Assembly (NCBI GenBank): GCA_946491735.1
Contig: CAMLYK010000007.1
Coordinates: 1-33,083, forward strand
Direction: 5' to 3'
DNA length: 33,083 bases
Origin: an uncultured Clostridia bacterium
GTDB taxonomy: Bacteria > Bacillota > Clostridia > Christensenellales > UBA1242
The notes under the pieces were generated by a model. It made no database searches. It saw nothing but the letters and a program-made list of their open reading frames with translations, and was not told the DNA's origin. Of the stretch, positions 10,284 through 18,885 are shown one piece after another. The translations under genes were made by a program, and so were the position numbers. Numbering within the stretch: the first letter of the stretch is position 1; each line of letters begins with the position of its first letter.

Positions 10284-10312
10284 ATTATAAAAGAATTTTA
10301 TTATTATGTCAA
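10284..10312 (-). promoter_or_regulatory. Consensus sigma-A promoter of T-box/serS transcript
   Basis: Minus strand TTGACA (10312-10307), 17-bp spacer, TATAAT (10289-10284). Confidence 0.85.
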
Positions 10313-10357
10313 ATTATTTTTATCAAATTTTAAAAAAATTATTCAAAATCATTAGTT

Positions 10358-10374
10358 TTTTTACGCAAAGATAT
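10358..10374. repeat. Right copy of 17-bp inverted repeat flanking serS; lies just upstream of the recombinase -10 box
   Basis: tttttacgcaaagatat; TATAAT of the recombinase promoter at 10377-10382. Confidence 0.6.
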
Positions 10375-10409
10375 GATATAATAAAAATAAATAAAAAAGG
10401 AAAATATTT

Positions 10410-11456
10410 ATGTCAAATAATTATTATCTTGATAGAAATAGAAACAATATGCGAAAACTCAATGAAATGTTGACAGAATTGCCCGCATTCTGTAGTATTT
10501 TTTTCATAGGGATACAGGACACTACCACCCCACTTACTAGAATCAATTATGCCATTGATTTGAAAACATTTTTTAATTATTTGATTACATATGAAACAAT
10601 ATGTTATGGGAAGAAACTTCAAGATATAACAATTGGAGATATTGACAAAATTGATTCACATTTAATTGAACGATTCATGGCGTATTTATCATATTATGAC
10701 AAAGATAACGGCGAAGTCATCACTAATGGCGAACGAGGCAAATTGAGAAAATTGTCCAGTTTGAGAGCATTTTTTAAATATTTGTTCAACAAAGATATGA
10801 TAAAAGCAAATGTGGCATCAAAGGTGGCTTCACCAAAATTGCATGAAAAACCGATAATTAGATTGGAGCCTCAAGAGACTGCTGAATTATTGTATTCATG
10901 TGATACTCTCACTGGATTTTCATCACATCAACAAAAATATAATGAAAAATTTAAAATTCGAGATAATGCAATAATTTCATTGTTTTTGACCACAGGAATT
11001 CGTGTCAGTGAATGTGTTGGATTAAATATTGATGATATCAATTTTAGTCTAAATTCTTTTCGAGTTACCAGGAAAGGTGGCAATCAAGTGATACTCTATT
11101 TTGGTGAAGAGACAGCCGATATTTTGAAAGAATATTTACAATATCGTGAAAGTTTAAATTTGCCTAAAGAAGAGCGTGCTCTATTTATATCTAGTCAAGG
11201 TAAACGTCTTGGAGTGCGTGCAATGGAATATTTAGTGAAAAAATATGCAAAAGTTGCTACCCCATTAAAAAATATTACTCCACATAAACTTCGATCTACA
11301 TATGGCACGAATCTATATAATCAAACCAAAGACATATATATTGTTGCAGAAGTTTTAGGTCATAAAGATGTCAACACAACAAAGAAACACTATGCAGCTA
11401 TCAGTGATGATATAAGACGCTCTGTTGCAGGAAAAGTAAAGTTAAAAGAAGAATAA
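10410..11456 (+). CDS. tyrosine-type recombinase/integrase (XerC/D-like)
   Basis: Catalytic residues: GIRVSE (R), TRKGG (K), HKLR (HxxR), LGHKD (H), HYAAI (Y); SD aaaaagg. Confidence 0.93.
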   Translation: MSNNYYLDRNRNNMRKLNEMLTELPAFCSIFFIGIQDTTTPLTRINYAIDLKTFFNYLITYETICYGKKLQDITIGDIDKIDSHLIERFMAYLSYYDKDNGEVITNGERGKLRKLSSLRAFFKYLFNKDMIKANVASKVASPKLHEKPIIRLEPQETAELLYSCDTLTGFSSHQQKYNEKFKIRDNAIISLFLTTGIRVSECVGLNIDDINFSLNSFRVTRKGGNQVILYFGEETADILKEYLQYRESLNLPKEERALFISSQGKRLGVRAMEYLVKKYAKVATPLKNITPHKLRSTYGTNLYNQTKDIYIVAEVLGHKDVNTTKKHYAAISDDIRRSVAGKVKLKEE

Positions 11457-11593
11457 TCAATATTTAGTGTATTCTAACTTATATACATACTATATTTATT
11501 AATTATAATTTAAAAGTTATTTAATAATAGATTTGATGGTTTTTTTCTATTGAAAATTTATTTAAAAAATAATAGAAAAATTCTACAAATTGT

Positions 11594-11607
11594 CGAACAA
11601 ATGTTTG
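11594..11607. promoter_or_regulatory. LexA (SOS) box in the lexA promoter
   Basis: CGAACAAATGTTTG, a match to the Gram-positive core CGAACNNNNGTTYG; overlaps TTGACA -35 (11605-11610), 17-bp spacer, TAAATT (11628-11633). Confidence 0.9.
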
Positions 11608-11652
11608 ACAAACGATAATTTTTTTGTTAAATTAAAATAGGAGTATAATTTT

Positions 11653-12237
11653 ATGGATAAAACTAAAGAAACGTATAATTTTATTGTATCATACTTAGAA
11701 AACAAAAAATATCCCCCAACAATTCGTGAAATTTGCGACAAATTAGATTTAGATTCTACATCTAGTGCGGTTTATCATCTCAAAAAATTAGAAAAGATGG
11801 GAAAAATTACACGCTCTGTCAATAAAAATCGTGCCATTGAATTGGTAGACAAATCTATTAACAACATTACCCTACCAGTTGTCGGAGTCATTGCGGCGGG
11901 TCAACCAATCTTTGCTGAAGAAACCTTGTTGGATAAAGTTGTTGTTTCTGAAAATTTATTTTCTGGTACAAATATGTTTATTTTGAAAGTCAAGGGTGAT
12001 AGCATGATCAATATTGGTATTTACAATGGAGATTTTGTCGTAATTTCAAAACAATCAGTAGCCAATAATGGTGAAATTGTTGCCTGCTTGATAGATAACG
12101 AGGCAACTGTTAAACGCTATTATAAAGAAAATGGATATTTCCGTTTGCAACCTGAAAATTCTTTTATGCGTCCTATTATTACTGATCATGTTGAGATTTT
12201 GGGTAAAGTAGTTGGATTGATAAGAAACAAATTTTAA
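11653..12237 (+). CDS. lexA: LexA repressor
   Basis: Winged-helix YPPTIREICDKLDLDSTSSAVYHLKKLE, cleavage-site-like VGVIAAGQP, catalytic KVKGDSM and EATVKRY. Confidence 0.97.
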   Translation: MDKTKETYNFIVSYLENKKYPPTIREICDKLDLDSTSSAVYHLKKLEKMGKITRSVNKNRAIELVDKSINNITLPVVGVIAAGQPIFAEETLLDKVVVSENLFSGTNMFILKVKGDSMINIGIYNGDFVVISKQSVANNGEIVACLIDNEATVKRYYKENGYFRLQPENSFMRPIITDHVEILGKVVGLIRNKF

Positions 12238-12245
12238 AATAAAAG

Positions 12246-12274
12246 ATTTATGCTGGTTTTGGCATAAATTTTTT
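12246..12274 (+). terminator. Rho-independent terminator of lexA
   Basis: atttatgc-tggttttg-gcataaat-ttttt. Confidence 0.8.
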
Positions 12275-12281
12275 ATTTCTA

Positions 12282-12315
12282 TTGACTAAACTGTCTTTTT
12301 AATATATAATATTAT
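12282..12315 (+). promoter_or_regulatory. Promoter of PadR-ABC operon with an overlapping palindrome
   Basis: TTGACT (12282-12287), 17-bp spacer, TATAAT (12305-12310); palindrome ATAATATTAT (12306-12315) overlaps the -10. Confidence 0.7.
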
Positions 12316-12339
12316 AAATATTATTTTTTAAGGGGTATT

Positions 12340-13605
12340 ATGAAAACCGCAGATTTAATTCCATTAATTTTGTTAGAATTAAATGAGTGTGATAAATATG
12401 GTTTTGAATTGACTAAATCTATTGAAACAAAATCAAAAGGTAAAATCATAATTAAACAACCCACTCTTTATACAATATTGAAAAAGTTAGAGAAATCTAA
12501 GTTTATTTCTTCGTATTGGCAAGACAGTGACATAGGTGGGAAACGTCATTATTATAAAATTACTGACAATGGAAGGTTGCAAGTCTCTACCCTGCCTAGC
12601 TATGAAAAATTAATTAATAATATTATATCAGAAGACACTCATAATCAAAATTTTTTCGTGCCTAACAATGATTATGGTAACAATTATGCAGAAAATTCAA
12701 ATAATGGTTATCAATCAGTATCTATAATGGATAGTATTATGTCGGACGATGAAAATATTGATAATAGCAGTGAAAAAGATGATAATATCAATTCAATTGG
12801 TTTGCAAGAAAGTATTCTGCCATCACAAGAGGTATTTGAAAGTTCGAATATTGATAATGCTACAGAACTTGAAATCAATCAATCAAATACTGAAATTTTG
12901 AAAAGTGACAAGGTCAATACTGAAGAAAAGTTCGCAGAGAACAAAGATGTTTCAAAATTCACTGAAAAAGAATCCACTATCATTTCAGATGAATACAAAA
13001 ATCAATTCATTCAAGATGAAAATAAATCTGCTGTATCCGCATTGGATGAAAACAATGAATTAGATTATGATGCACATACATATTCAAACGTAGATGATGA
13101 GTCATATAGAAAAATTAAATACGTAGATTATATTGACTTTAAAACTAATCCAAATTATATTTATGCAAAAAATACAGCCAAGAATATGAAAAACAAAATT
13201 TTAGCAACAACTGTCTATTTGTTTGTCATGATATTAATTTCTTCTATAGTTACTACTATTCAAGGCAATGCTAAACCAATTTATTATATATTCTTTTTGA
13301 TCGCTTTGGGTGTTATGATCTTCTACCCTTCTATTTATGCGGGTCTTTATGATAAATTTAGATTGCATTTGCAGAATAATAAGTATGAACCTGATTTGAA
13401 AAAACAATTGTATATTTCGCTTGCTATTGAATTGTTAATCATAACAATTTGCATAATTGTAAATATTAATATTGGTAATAATAGTATTCAAAAGATGTTT
13501 AGTTTATCAAATTTTGCCAATTTATATGCACCTATTATAATGTCTACTGTTATATTTGCTGATATATTATTTGGTTATATATTTATGAAAAGAAATAAGA
13601 AATAG
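12340..13605 (+). CDS. PadR-family regulator with long acidic/Asn-rich linker and C-terminal transmembrane domain
   Basis: N-term PadR winged helix (LILLELNECDKYGFELTKSIETKSKGKIIIKQPTLYTILKKLEKSKFISSYW...GGKRHYYKITDNG); about four hydrophobic segments in the C-terminal third. Confidence 0.85.
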   Translation: MKTADLIPLILLELNECDKYGFELTKSIETKSKGKIIIKQPTLYTILKKLEKSKFISSYWQDSDIGGKRHYYKITDNGRLQVSTLPSYEKLINNIISEDTHNQNFFVPNNDYGNNYAENSNNGYQSVSIMDSIMSDDENIDNSSEKDDNINSIGLQESILPSQEVFESSNIDNATELEINQSNTEILKSDKVNTEEKFAENKDVSKFTEKESTIISDEYKNQFIQDENKSAVSALDENNELDYDAHTYSNVDDESYRKIKYVDYIDFKTNPNYIYAKNTAKNMKNKILATTVYLFVMILISSIVTTIQGNAKPIYYIFFLIALGVMIFYPSIYAGLYDKFRLHLQNNKYEPDLKKQLYISLAIELLIITICIIVNINIGNNSIQKMFSLSNFANLYAPIIMSTVIFADILFGYIFMKRNKK

Positions 13606-13613
13606 GAGTTTTA

Positions 13614-14546
13614 ATGATACCTGTATTGAGCGTAAATGGTTTAACAAAAATATATGGAATAAAAAAGGTTGTCAATAATGTCACCTTCTCTCTTTATCCG
13701 GGTCAAATATTTGGTTTTGTTGGACCTAACGGCGCGGGAAAATCTACTACAATCAGAATGATTACAGGGCTTACTCCAATTACAAATGGTAGTGTTAAAA
13801 TCTGCGGTTATAGCATAGAAAAAAGTTTTCAAAAAGCAATATCAAATGTCGGAGCTGTGGTAGAGATTCCACAACTCTACCCTTATTTGTCTGGGCTAAA
13901 AAATTTGAAATTATTTGCAAGTTTTTATGGTAAACGTGCATTGTATCGTATACCTGAAATTGTAAAACTTGTTGGAATGGAAAACAGAATTAATGATAAA
14001 TTATCTACCTACTCATTAGGAATGAAACAAAGACTGGGCATAGCTCAGGCGTTGTTAAATAAGCCAAAACTTTTAATTTTGGACGAGCCAACCAATGGCT
14101 TGGATCCTAATGGTATTGTTGAGATGCGAAATATTTTGAAAGCATTGGCAGAAAAGGAAAAAATGGCTATTATTATCTCTAGTCATAACCTTGCTGAATT
14201 AGAGCACACTTGTGATGTCATTGGTCTGATAAATAATGGCAAAATCATTGAATATAAAACAATGAAAGAGATCAGCAACATTGTTGAATCTAAACAACGT
14301 GTACAGTTGCTTTGCAACTACCCTAATTATGCCGCGTTGTTGTTAAAAAAGAAATATAAGATAAATTCAAAAGTTGTTGGAAATTCTGTCATTTTGCCGT
14401 TGAAAGAGGCAAATATAGCAGTTGTTATATCATATTTGACTTATAAGAAAGTGAAGATTTATAGTATCAAAAAAATACAAAAATCTTTAGAAGAATTATA
14501 TTTTGAATTATTAAATAACGAACGTCCATCATCAAGTATTATATAG
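13614..14546 (+). CDS. ABC transporter ATP-binding protein
   Basis: Walker A GPNGAGKST, signature YSLGMKQRLGIAQALL, Walker B LLILDEPTNGLDP. Confidence 0.97.
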   Translation: MIPVLSVNGLTKIYGIKKVVNNVTFSLYPGQIFGFVGPNGAGKSTTIRMITGLTPITNGSVKICGYSIEKSFQKAISNVGAVVEIPQLYPYLSGLKNLKLFASFYGKRALYRIPEIVKLVGMENRINDKLSTYSLGMKQRLGIAQALLNKPKLLILDEPTNGLDPNGIVEMRNILKALAEKEKMAIIISSHNLAELEHTCDVIGLINNGKIIEYKTMKEISNIVESKQRVQLLCNYPNYAALLLKKKYKINSKVVGNSVILPLKEANIAVVISYLTYKKVKIYSIKKIQKSLEELYFELLNNERPSSSII

Positions 14547-14553
14547 GAGAAAT

Positions 14554-16305
14554 ATGTATAAAGTAATGTCCGCAGAAATGAAAAAAATGGTATCAAAGCC
14601 TGGTATATATATCTTGGCTATTTTATTAGCACTGATATTGGTACTGGGTGTGTTTATTTATCGCCCAACCATTTATGAAGACACTTCTGTAAATATTCAA
14701 GGCAATACTGTTTTGGACGTGTATAGTCGATTTTATGCTGGATCAAATTCAGGATTTAAGGCAGAGGCAGATGATTCTATTATAGATGCTACAAATTCTA
14801 TTAATCTGTACACTACTAATGGAACAACATATGAGGAATATATAGATAGTTTATATTCTATATTTGAAAACAATTTTTCTGCTTATAGAAATTGTGCTTA
14901 TGACTCTTCTAGCACTACAAATATAAATTTAAATCGGACAGCACTATTGAACAGTTTAAATAATTTGAACACTGCTATCACTACGGGTATAAATAATGCA
15001 CAAAATGGTTCATACACAATTCTTTCAACTAATAGGAATTATAATCAATATGAAGATGCGTATGAACAGATGAATGAAATATTTTCTGTAGAAGTTGATG
15101 AAAACAATAGAGCACAAATCGCAGATATTTGTAAAGACTATGAAGATAATTATCAAGATAATTTTACTACTGCATTGAATAATTTTAAATACCCTACTTT
15201 ATCAGAAGAATTCATCAATAATTACACTGCCAATGAGGAAGGTACAAGATATAACACAATTAATGATCGTATGCAAATTATTCTCGATGACATTTATGAA
15301 TTGAGAGATTTTGCACAAGTTGACACAAATGTAAACCAAAACATAAACTCAAAAAATGAAATGCTAAGGCTGATAAATTTATATATTAATACAGCAAAAA
15401 CTTATACAAATCTGGTTAAATATGAATTGTTGTCAAATGCGTTTGCAACTGTTAGCACCGCTGAACAATTGGATTTGATTTATTTGAGTAATGAATCTGA
15501 ATATGATGCCAATTCATTTTTGATTAGATATACATATCTATTTGAAAACAATAAAACAGAAGACGATTATGCTCACCCTCTCACTATTGGTGTCACATCA
15601 AATCATGAAACAAATGCATATGATTACGCTTATTTTATTTTAAGATTGTTTTCATTTGTTATTATAGTTTATGCGGTAATGGCTGCTTGCCACTCTATTG
15701 CTGGTGAATTAAAAGAAGGTTCTATGAGATATCTTGCGATAAGACCAGTCAGTAGGACAAAACTATTCTTTGGAAAATTTTCTGCAATTTTATTGATGTC
15801 AGCTATCATGATCATTTTCTCTGCAGTTGTAGCTCTTTGTGTTGGTGGTGCTGTGTACGGCTTTGAATCGTTGACAATTCTTACGATATTCAATGGCACA
15901 ACTGCTATTACAATGCATCCTATTGTAATGTTATTGTTGTATTTGATTAGTTTATTCCTAGAATTGACTGTCTACGCATCCATAGCAATGTTGTTATCAT
16001 GCCTGTTCAAATCTGACTTGTTTGCAGTTACAATTATGCTAGTATTGTATCTATTAAACATTTTATTACCGATATTCGCTGGTGGCATTAACAGTTGGCT
16101 TGCTTTCTATCCATTCTCGCACATTTCTTTATATTCATTATTTGGTAGTTCAAATTATGCGTTGGCAGACAATTTCTTGAATGTTTTGTTAGGAGCGAAA
16201 GTGTACGCGGGAACAAACATTGGTTTAACTATATTTATTATTGTGTTATTTATAGCAATTGCGAATATTATAGGTTCTGCAGTGTTTAAGAAAAAGGAAT
16301 TATAA
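14554..16305 (+). CDS. ABC-2 type transporter permease with large extracytoplasmic domain
   Basis: N-terminal TM then about 330-residue polar domain, then multiple C-terminal TM segments; directly downstream of ABC ATPase. Confidence 0.88.
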   Translation: MYKVMSAEMKKMVSKPGIYILAILLALILVLGVFIYRPTIYEDTSVNIQGNTVLDVYSRFYAGSNSGFKAEADDSIIDATNSINLYTTNGTTYEEYIDSLYSIFENNFSAYRNCAYDSSSTTNINLNRTALLNSLNNLNTAITTGINNAQNGSYTILSTNRNYNQYEDAYEQMNEIFSVEVDENNRAQIADICKDYEDNYQDNFTTALNNFKYPTLSEEFINNYTANEEGTRYNTINDRMQIILDDIYELRDFAQVDTNVNQNINSKNEMLRLINLYINTAKTYTNLVKYELLSNAFATVSTAEQLDLIYLSNESEYDANSFLIRYTYLFENNKTEDDYAHPLTIGVTSNHETNAYDYAYFILRLFSFVIIVYAVMAACHSIAGELKEGSMRYLAIRPVSRTKLFFGKFSAILLMSAIMIIFSAVVALCVGGAVYGFESLTILTIFNGTTAITMHPIVMLLLYLISLFLELTVYASIAMLLSCLFKSDLFAVTIMLVLYLLNILLPIFAGGINSWLAFYPFSHISLYSLFGSSNYALADNFLNVLLGAKVYAGTNIGLTIFIIVLFIAIANIIGSAVFKKKEL

Positions 16306-16332
16306 AAATAGGCATCTTAATGCCTATTTTTT
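16304..16332. terminator. Bidirectional terminator between convergent ABC permease and rnhA
   Basis: aaaaataggcat-ctta-atgcctattttttt. Confidence 0.85.
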
Positions 16333-16764
16333 ATGTTTTGCTATTTCAGATGTGGCAAGTTTGTCACACCTGTTATTATACTCATTATCTGAATGCCCTT
16401 TCACTTTTATCCAATTGATTTTGTGCATATTATTTAATTCAATCAATTGTTGCCATAACTCTAAGTTTTGTACGGACTTTTTATCACTTGTTCTAAAACC
16501 ATTTAATTGCCATTTTGTAATCCAATCTTCTTGAAATGCTTTAATCAAATATGCACTGTCGCTATATAGATCGATTTCGCATGGTTCTTTTAATAAATCT
16601 AATGCTTTGATCGCAGCAGTCAATTCCATTTGGTTGTTTGTAGTATTTTCTTGATAACCGCTAATTTCTTTTTTTATATCCTTATAAAATAAAATCGCTC
16701 CCCATCCTCCATCGCCGGGATTTCCGCTACATGCACCATCAGTATAAATTGTTACTTTTTTCAT
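16324..16764 (-). CDS. rnhA: ribonuclease HI
   Basis: MKKVTIYTDGACSGNPGDGGWGAIL, ELTAAIKALDLL, DSAYLI, WIKVKGHSDN; start set at Met13 of the ORF (16764). Confidence 0.95.
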   Translation of the reverse strand: MKKVTIYTDGACSGNPGDGGWGAILFYKDIKKEISGYQENTTNNQMELTAAIKALDLLKEPCEIDLYSDSAYLIKAFQEDWITKWQLNGFRTSDKKSVQNLELWQQLIELNNMHKINWIKVKGHSDNEYNNRCDKLATSEIAKHKK

Positions 16765-16771
16765 AATCATT

Positions 16772-16800
16772 ATTATAAAAAAACAATCCTTATTTGTCAA
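16772..16800 (-). promoter_or_regulatory. Consensus sigma-A promoter of rnhA, placed for a leaderless transcript
   Basis: Minus strand TTGACA (16800-16795), 17-bp spacer, TATAAT (16777-16772), then 7 nt to ATG at 16764. Confidence 0.75.
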
Positions 16801-16812
16801 ATAAATAAGGAT
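16786..16812 (-). terminator. Rho-independent terminator of tRNA-Trp
   Basis: Minus strand ATCCTTATTT-ATTTGAC-AAATAAGGAT-TGTTTTTTT. Confidence 0.8.
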
Positions 16813-16862
16813 ATAATAGATTTGAATGCTTCAAATAAAAACATTATAAATTTATATAATTT

Positions 16863-16937
16863 TGGCAGGGGAGACGCGATTCGAACACGCAACCGACGGT
16901 TTTGGAGACCGCTACTCTACCATTGAGCCACTCCCCT
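16863..16937 (-). tRNA. tRNA-Trp (CCA anticodon), 3' CCA encoded
   Basis: AGGGGAG...GCGGT-CTCCAAA-ACCGT...CTCCCCT-G-CCA cloverleaf. Confidence 0.97.
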
Positions 16938-16946
16938 ATTTTTTTT

Positions 16947-16975
16947 ATTATACAATACTTAAAATTCATTGTCAA
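16947..16975 (-). promoter_or_regulatory. Consensus sigma-A promoter of tRNA-Trp
   Basis: Minus strand TTGACA (16975-16970), 17-bp spacer, TATAAT (16952-16947). Confidence 0.88.
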
Positions 16976-17041
16976 GAAAAGTCAACATTTTATTGGGTTT
17001 TATTTTTTTATAAATATAATTCAGCAAAATAATAATAAAAT

Positions 17042-17074
17042 AAAAAAATAGCCTTTCAATAAGACTATTTTTTT
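17042..17074 (-). terminator. Rho-independent terminator of rny
   Basis: Minus strand AATAGTCTT-ATTGA-AAGGCTATTTTTTT stem-loop (one G.T pair). Confidence 0.75.
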
Positions 17075-17087
17075 AATTAAAGTTTAT

Positions 17088-18683
17088 TTATTTTGCAGTG
17101 TCTGTAAATCGAGATTCTCTAATTACATTTACTTTAATATGACCTGGATACTCTAGTTTTGCTTCGATTGCTTTTGCGATGTCGTGAGCTAAAACTTGAG
17201 CTTCATCATCGCTGATTTGTTCAGGTTTGACCATAACACGAATTTCACGTCCAGCTTGAATAGCATAAGTTTTCTCTACTCCGCTGAATGAGTTTGCTAT
17301 ATCCTCAAGATCTTGCAAACGTTTGATATAATTTTCAATAGACTCTCTTCTTGCGCCTGGTCTAGCACTAGATATAGCATCTGCAGCTTGAACCAAAACT
17401 GCTTCAAGCGTTTTAGGTTCAACATCATTATGATGTGCCTCAATACAATGAATTACTGCTTCACTTTCTTTATATTTTCTAGCAAGTTCCACACCAATGC
17501 TTACGTGTGTACCTTCAACCTCGTGATCAACAGCTTTACCTATATCGTGAAGTAATCCAGCTCTTCTAGCGACTTTTTCGTTCGCTCCCACTTCAGCAGC
17601 CAACATTCCGGCGATATATGATACCTCTAATGAATGATTTAATACATTTTGACCATAACTTGTACGATATTTTAGTCTACCTAAAACCTTGACAATTTCA
17701 GGATGAAGATTGTGAATATCTGCATCAAAACATGCATTTTCTCCCGCTTCTTTGATCGTTTCATCTACATCTCTTTGAGCCTTTTGAACTAATTCTTCAA
17801 TTCTGGCAGGATGAATTCTTCCATCCATGATCAATTTTTCCAAAGCGATACGTGCCACTTCACGTCTGACTGGGTCAAAGCCCGAAAGTGTGATTGCTTC
17901 AGGGGTGTCATCTACAATGAAATCAATTCCCGTAGCAGCCTCTAATGCACGTATATTTCTACCCTCACGTCCGATGATTCTACCTTTCATTTCTTCATTA
18001 GGCAAAGTCACTGTACTGGTAGTCACTTCACTGGTGTGATCAGCAGCACATTTTTGTATTGCTAATGTGATAATGTTCCTAGCTTTTTTCTCTGCTTCAT
18101 CTTTTGCTTTATCCTCAATTTCTTTTGCAATTTTTATTGCATCAATTTTGGCTTCTTCGGTGTAGCGGTCAATAATTACTTGTTTTGCCTCATCCTTAGT
18201 CATTTGACTAACTTTTTCTAACTCTTTGATGATATTTTCTTGCATCTCATCAAGAGCATTTTCTTTGCTAGCAAGAGCCTCAATTTGATTGTGTACTTTT
18301 TCTTTTGCTTGTTCTAATTCTTCCGATTTTTTATCAAGAGCAGTTTCACGTTTAGTAATTAATTCTTCACGAGCATAGAGACGTTCTTCGCTGCGTTTTG
18401 CCTCTTCTCTACGTTCTTTGTTTTCTTGCTCAAAAGTTGATTTTAATATACCAATTTCTTTGTTAGTTTGTTCAACTTGCTCTTTCTTGATTTTATCTGC
18501 CTGAGCATAAGCATCTTCTAATATTTTATCTGCATTTTTTTTAGCCGATTTAGATTTTTTATTCATAATCACGGCATAAATACCAAAACCAGCACCTATA
18601 CCGACCAAAAATAGCACAATAGATAAAATAGTCGCCAAACCATTACTTACGCTACATAGCAAACTTAAATTTACTATGTTCAT
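17088..18683 (-). CDS. rny: ribonuclease Y
   Basis: N-terminal TM + coiled coil, KH segment [33 protein letters not shown] motif [12 protein letters not shown]. Confidence 0.97.
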   Translation of the reverse strand: MNIVNLSLLCSVSNGLATILSIVLFLVGIGAGFGIYAVIMNKKSKSAKKNADKILEDAYAQADKIKKEQVEQTNKEIGILKSTFEQENKERREEAKRSEERLYAREELITKRETALDKKSEELEQAKEKVHNQIEALASKENALDEMQENIIKELEKVSQMTKDEAKQVIIDRYTEEAKIDAIKIAKEIEDKAKDEAEKKARNIITLAIQKCAADHTSEVTTSTVTLPNEEMKGRIIGREGRNIRALEAATGIDFIVDDTPEAITLSGFDPVRREVARIALEKLIMDGRIHPARIEELVQKAQRDVDETIKEAGENACFDADIHNLHPEIVKVLGRLKYRTSYGQNVLNHSLEVSYIAGMLAAEVGANEKVARRAGLLHDIGKAVDHEVEGTHVSIGVELARKYKESEAVIHCIEAHHNDVEPKTLEAVLVQAADAISSARPGARRESIENYIKRLQDLEDIANSFSGVEKTYAIQAGREIRVMVKPEQISDDEAQVLAHDIAKAIEAKLEYPGHIKVNVIRESRFTDTAK

Positions 18684-18885
18684 TTTTACCTACCTTTCAT
18701 GTCATTTTCACGACATTAATATTTTACAATATTTGTTGGTATAAGTCAAGTCCTATGGATACAAAATAAAATTCATTTTATTTAATAAAATGAAAACACA
18801 TTAAACAATATTAATAAGCATGATATATGTAGCGTATATATTAAAATAATTACACAATATATTGGATAAATATGAAAAAAATTTA

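Noticed and set aside
10410-11456. Tyrosine recombinase as evidence of a prophage or integrative element
   Set aside because: No phage, plasmid or conjugation genes nearby and it sits beside lexA among housekeeping genes; more consistent with a resident Xer-like enzyme.
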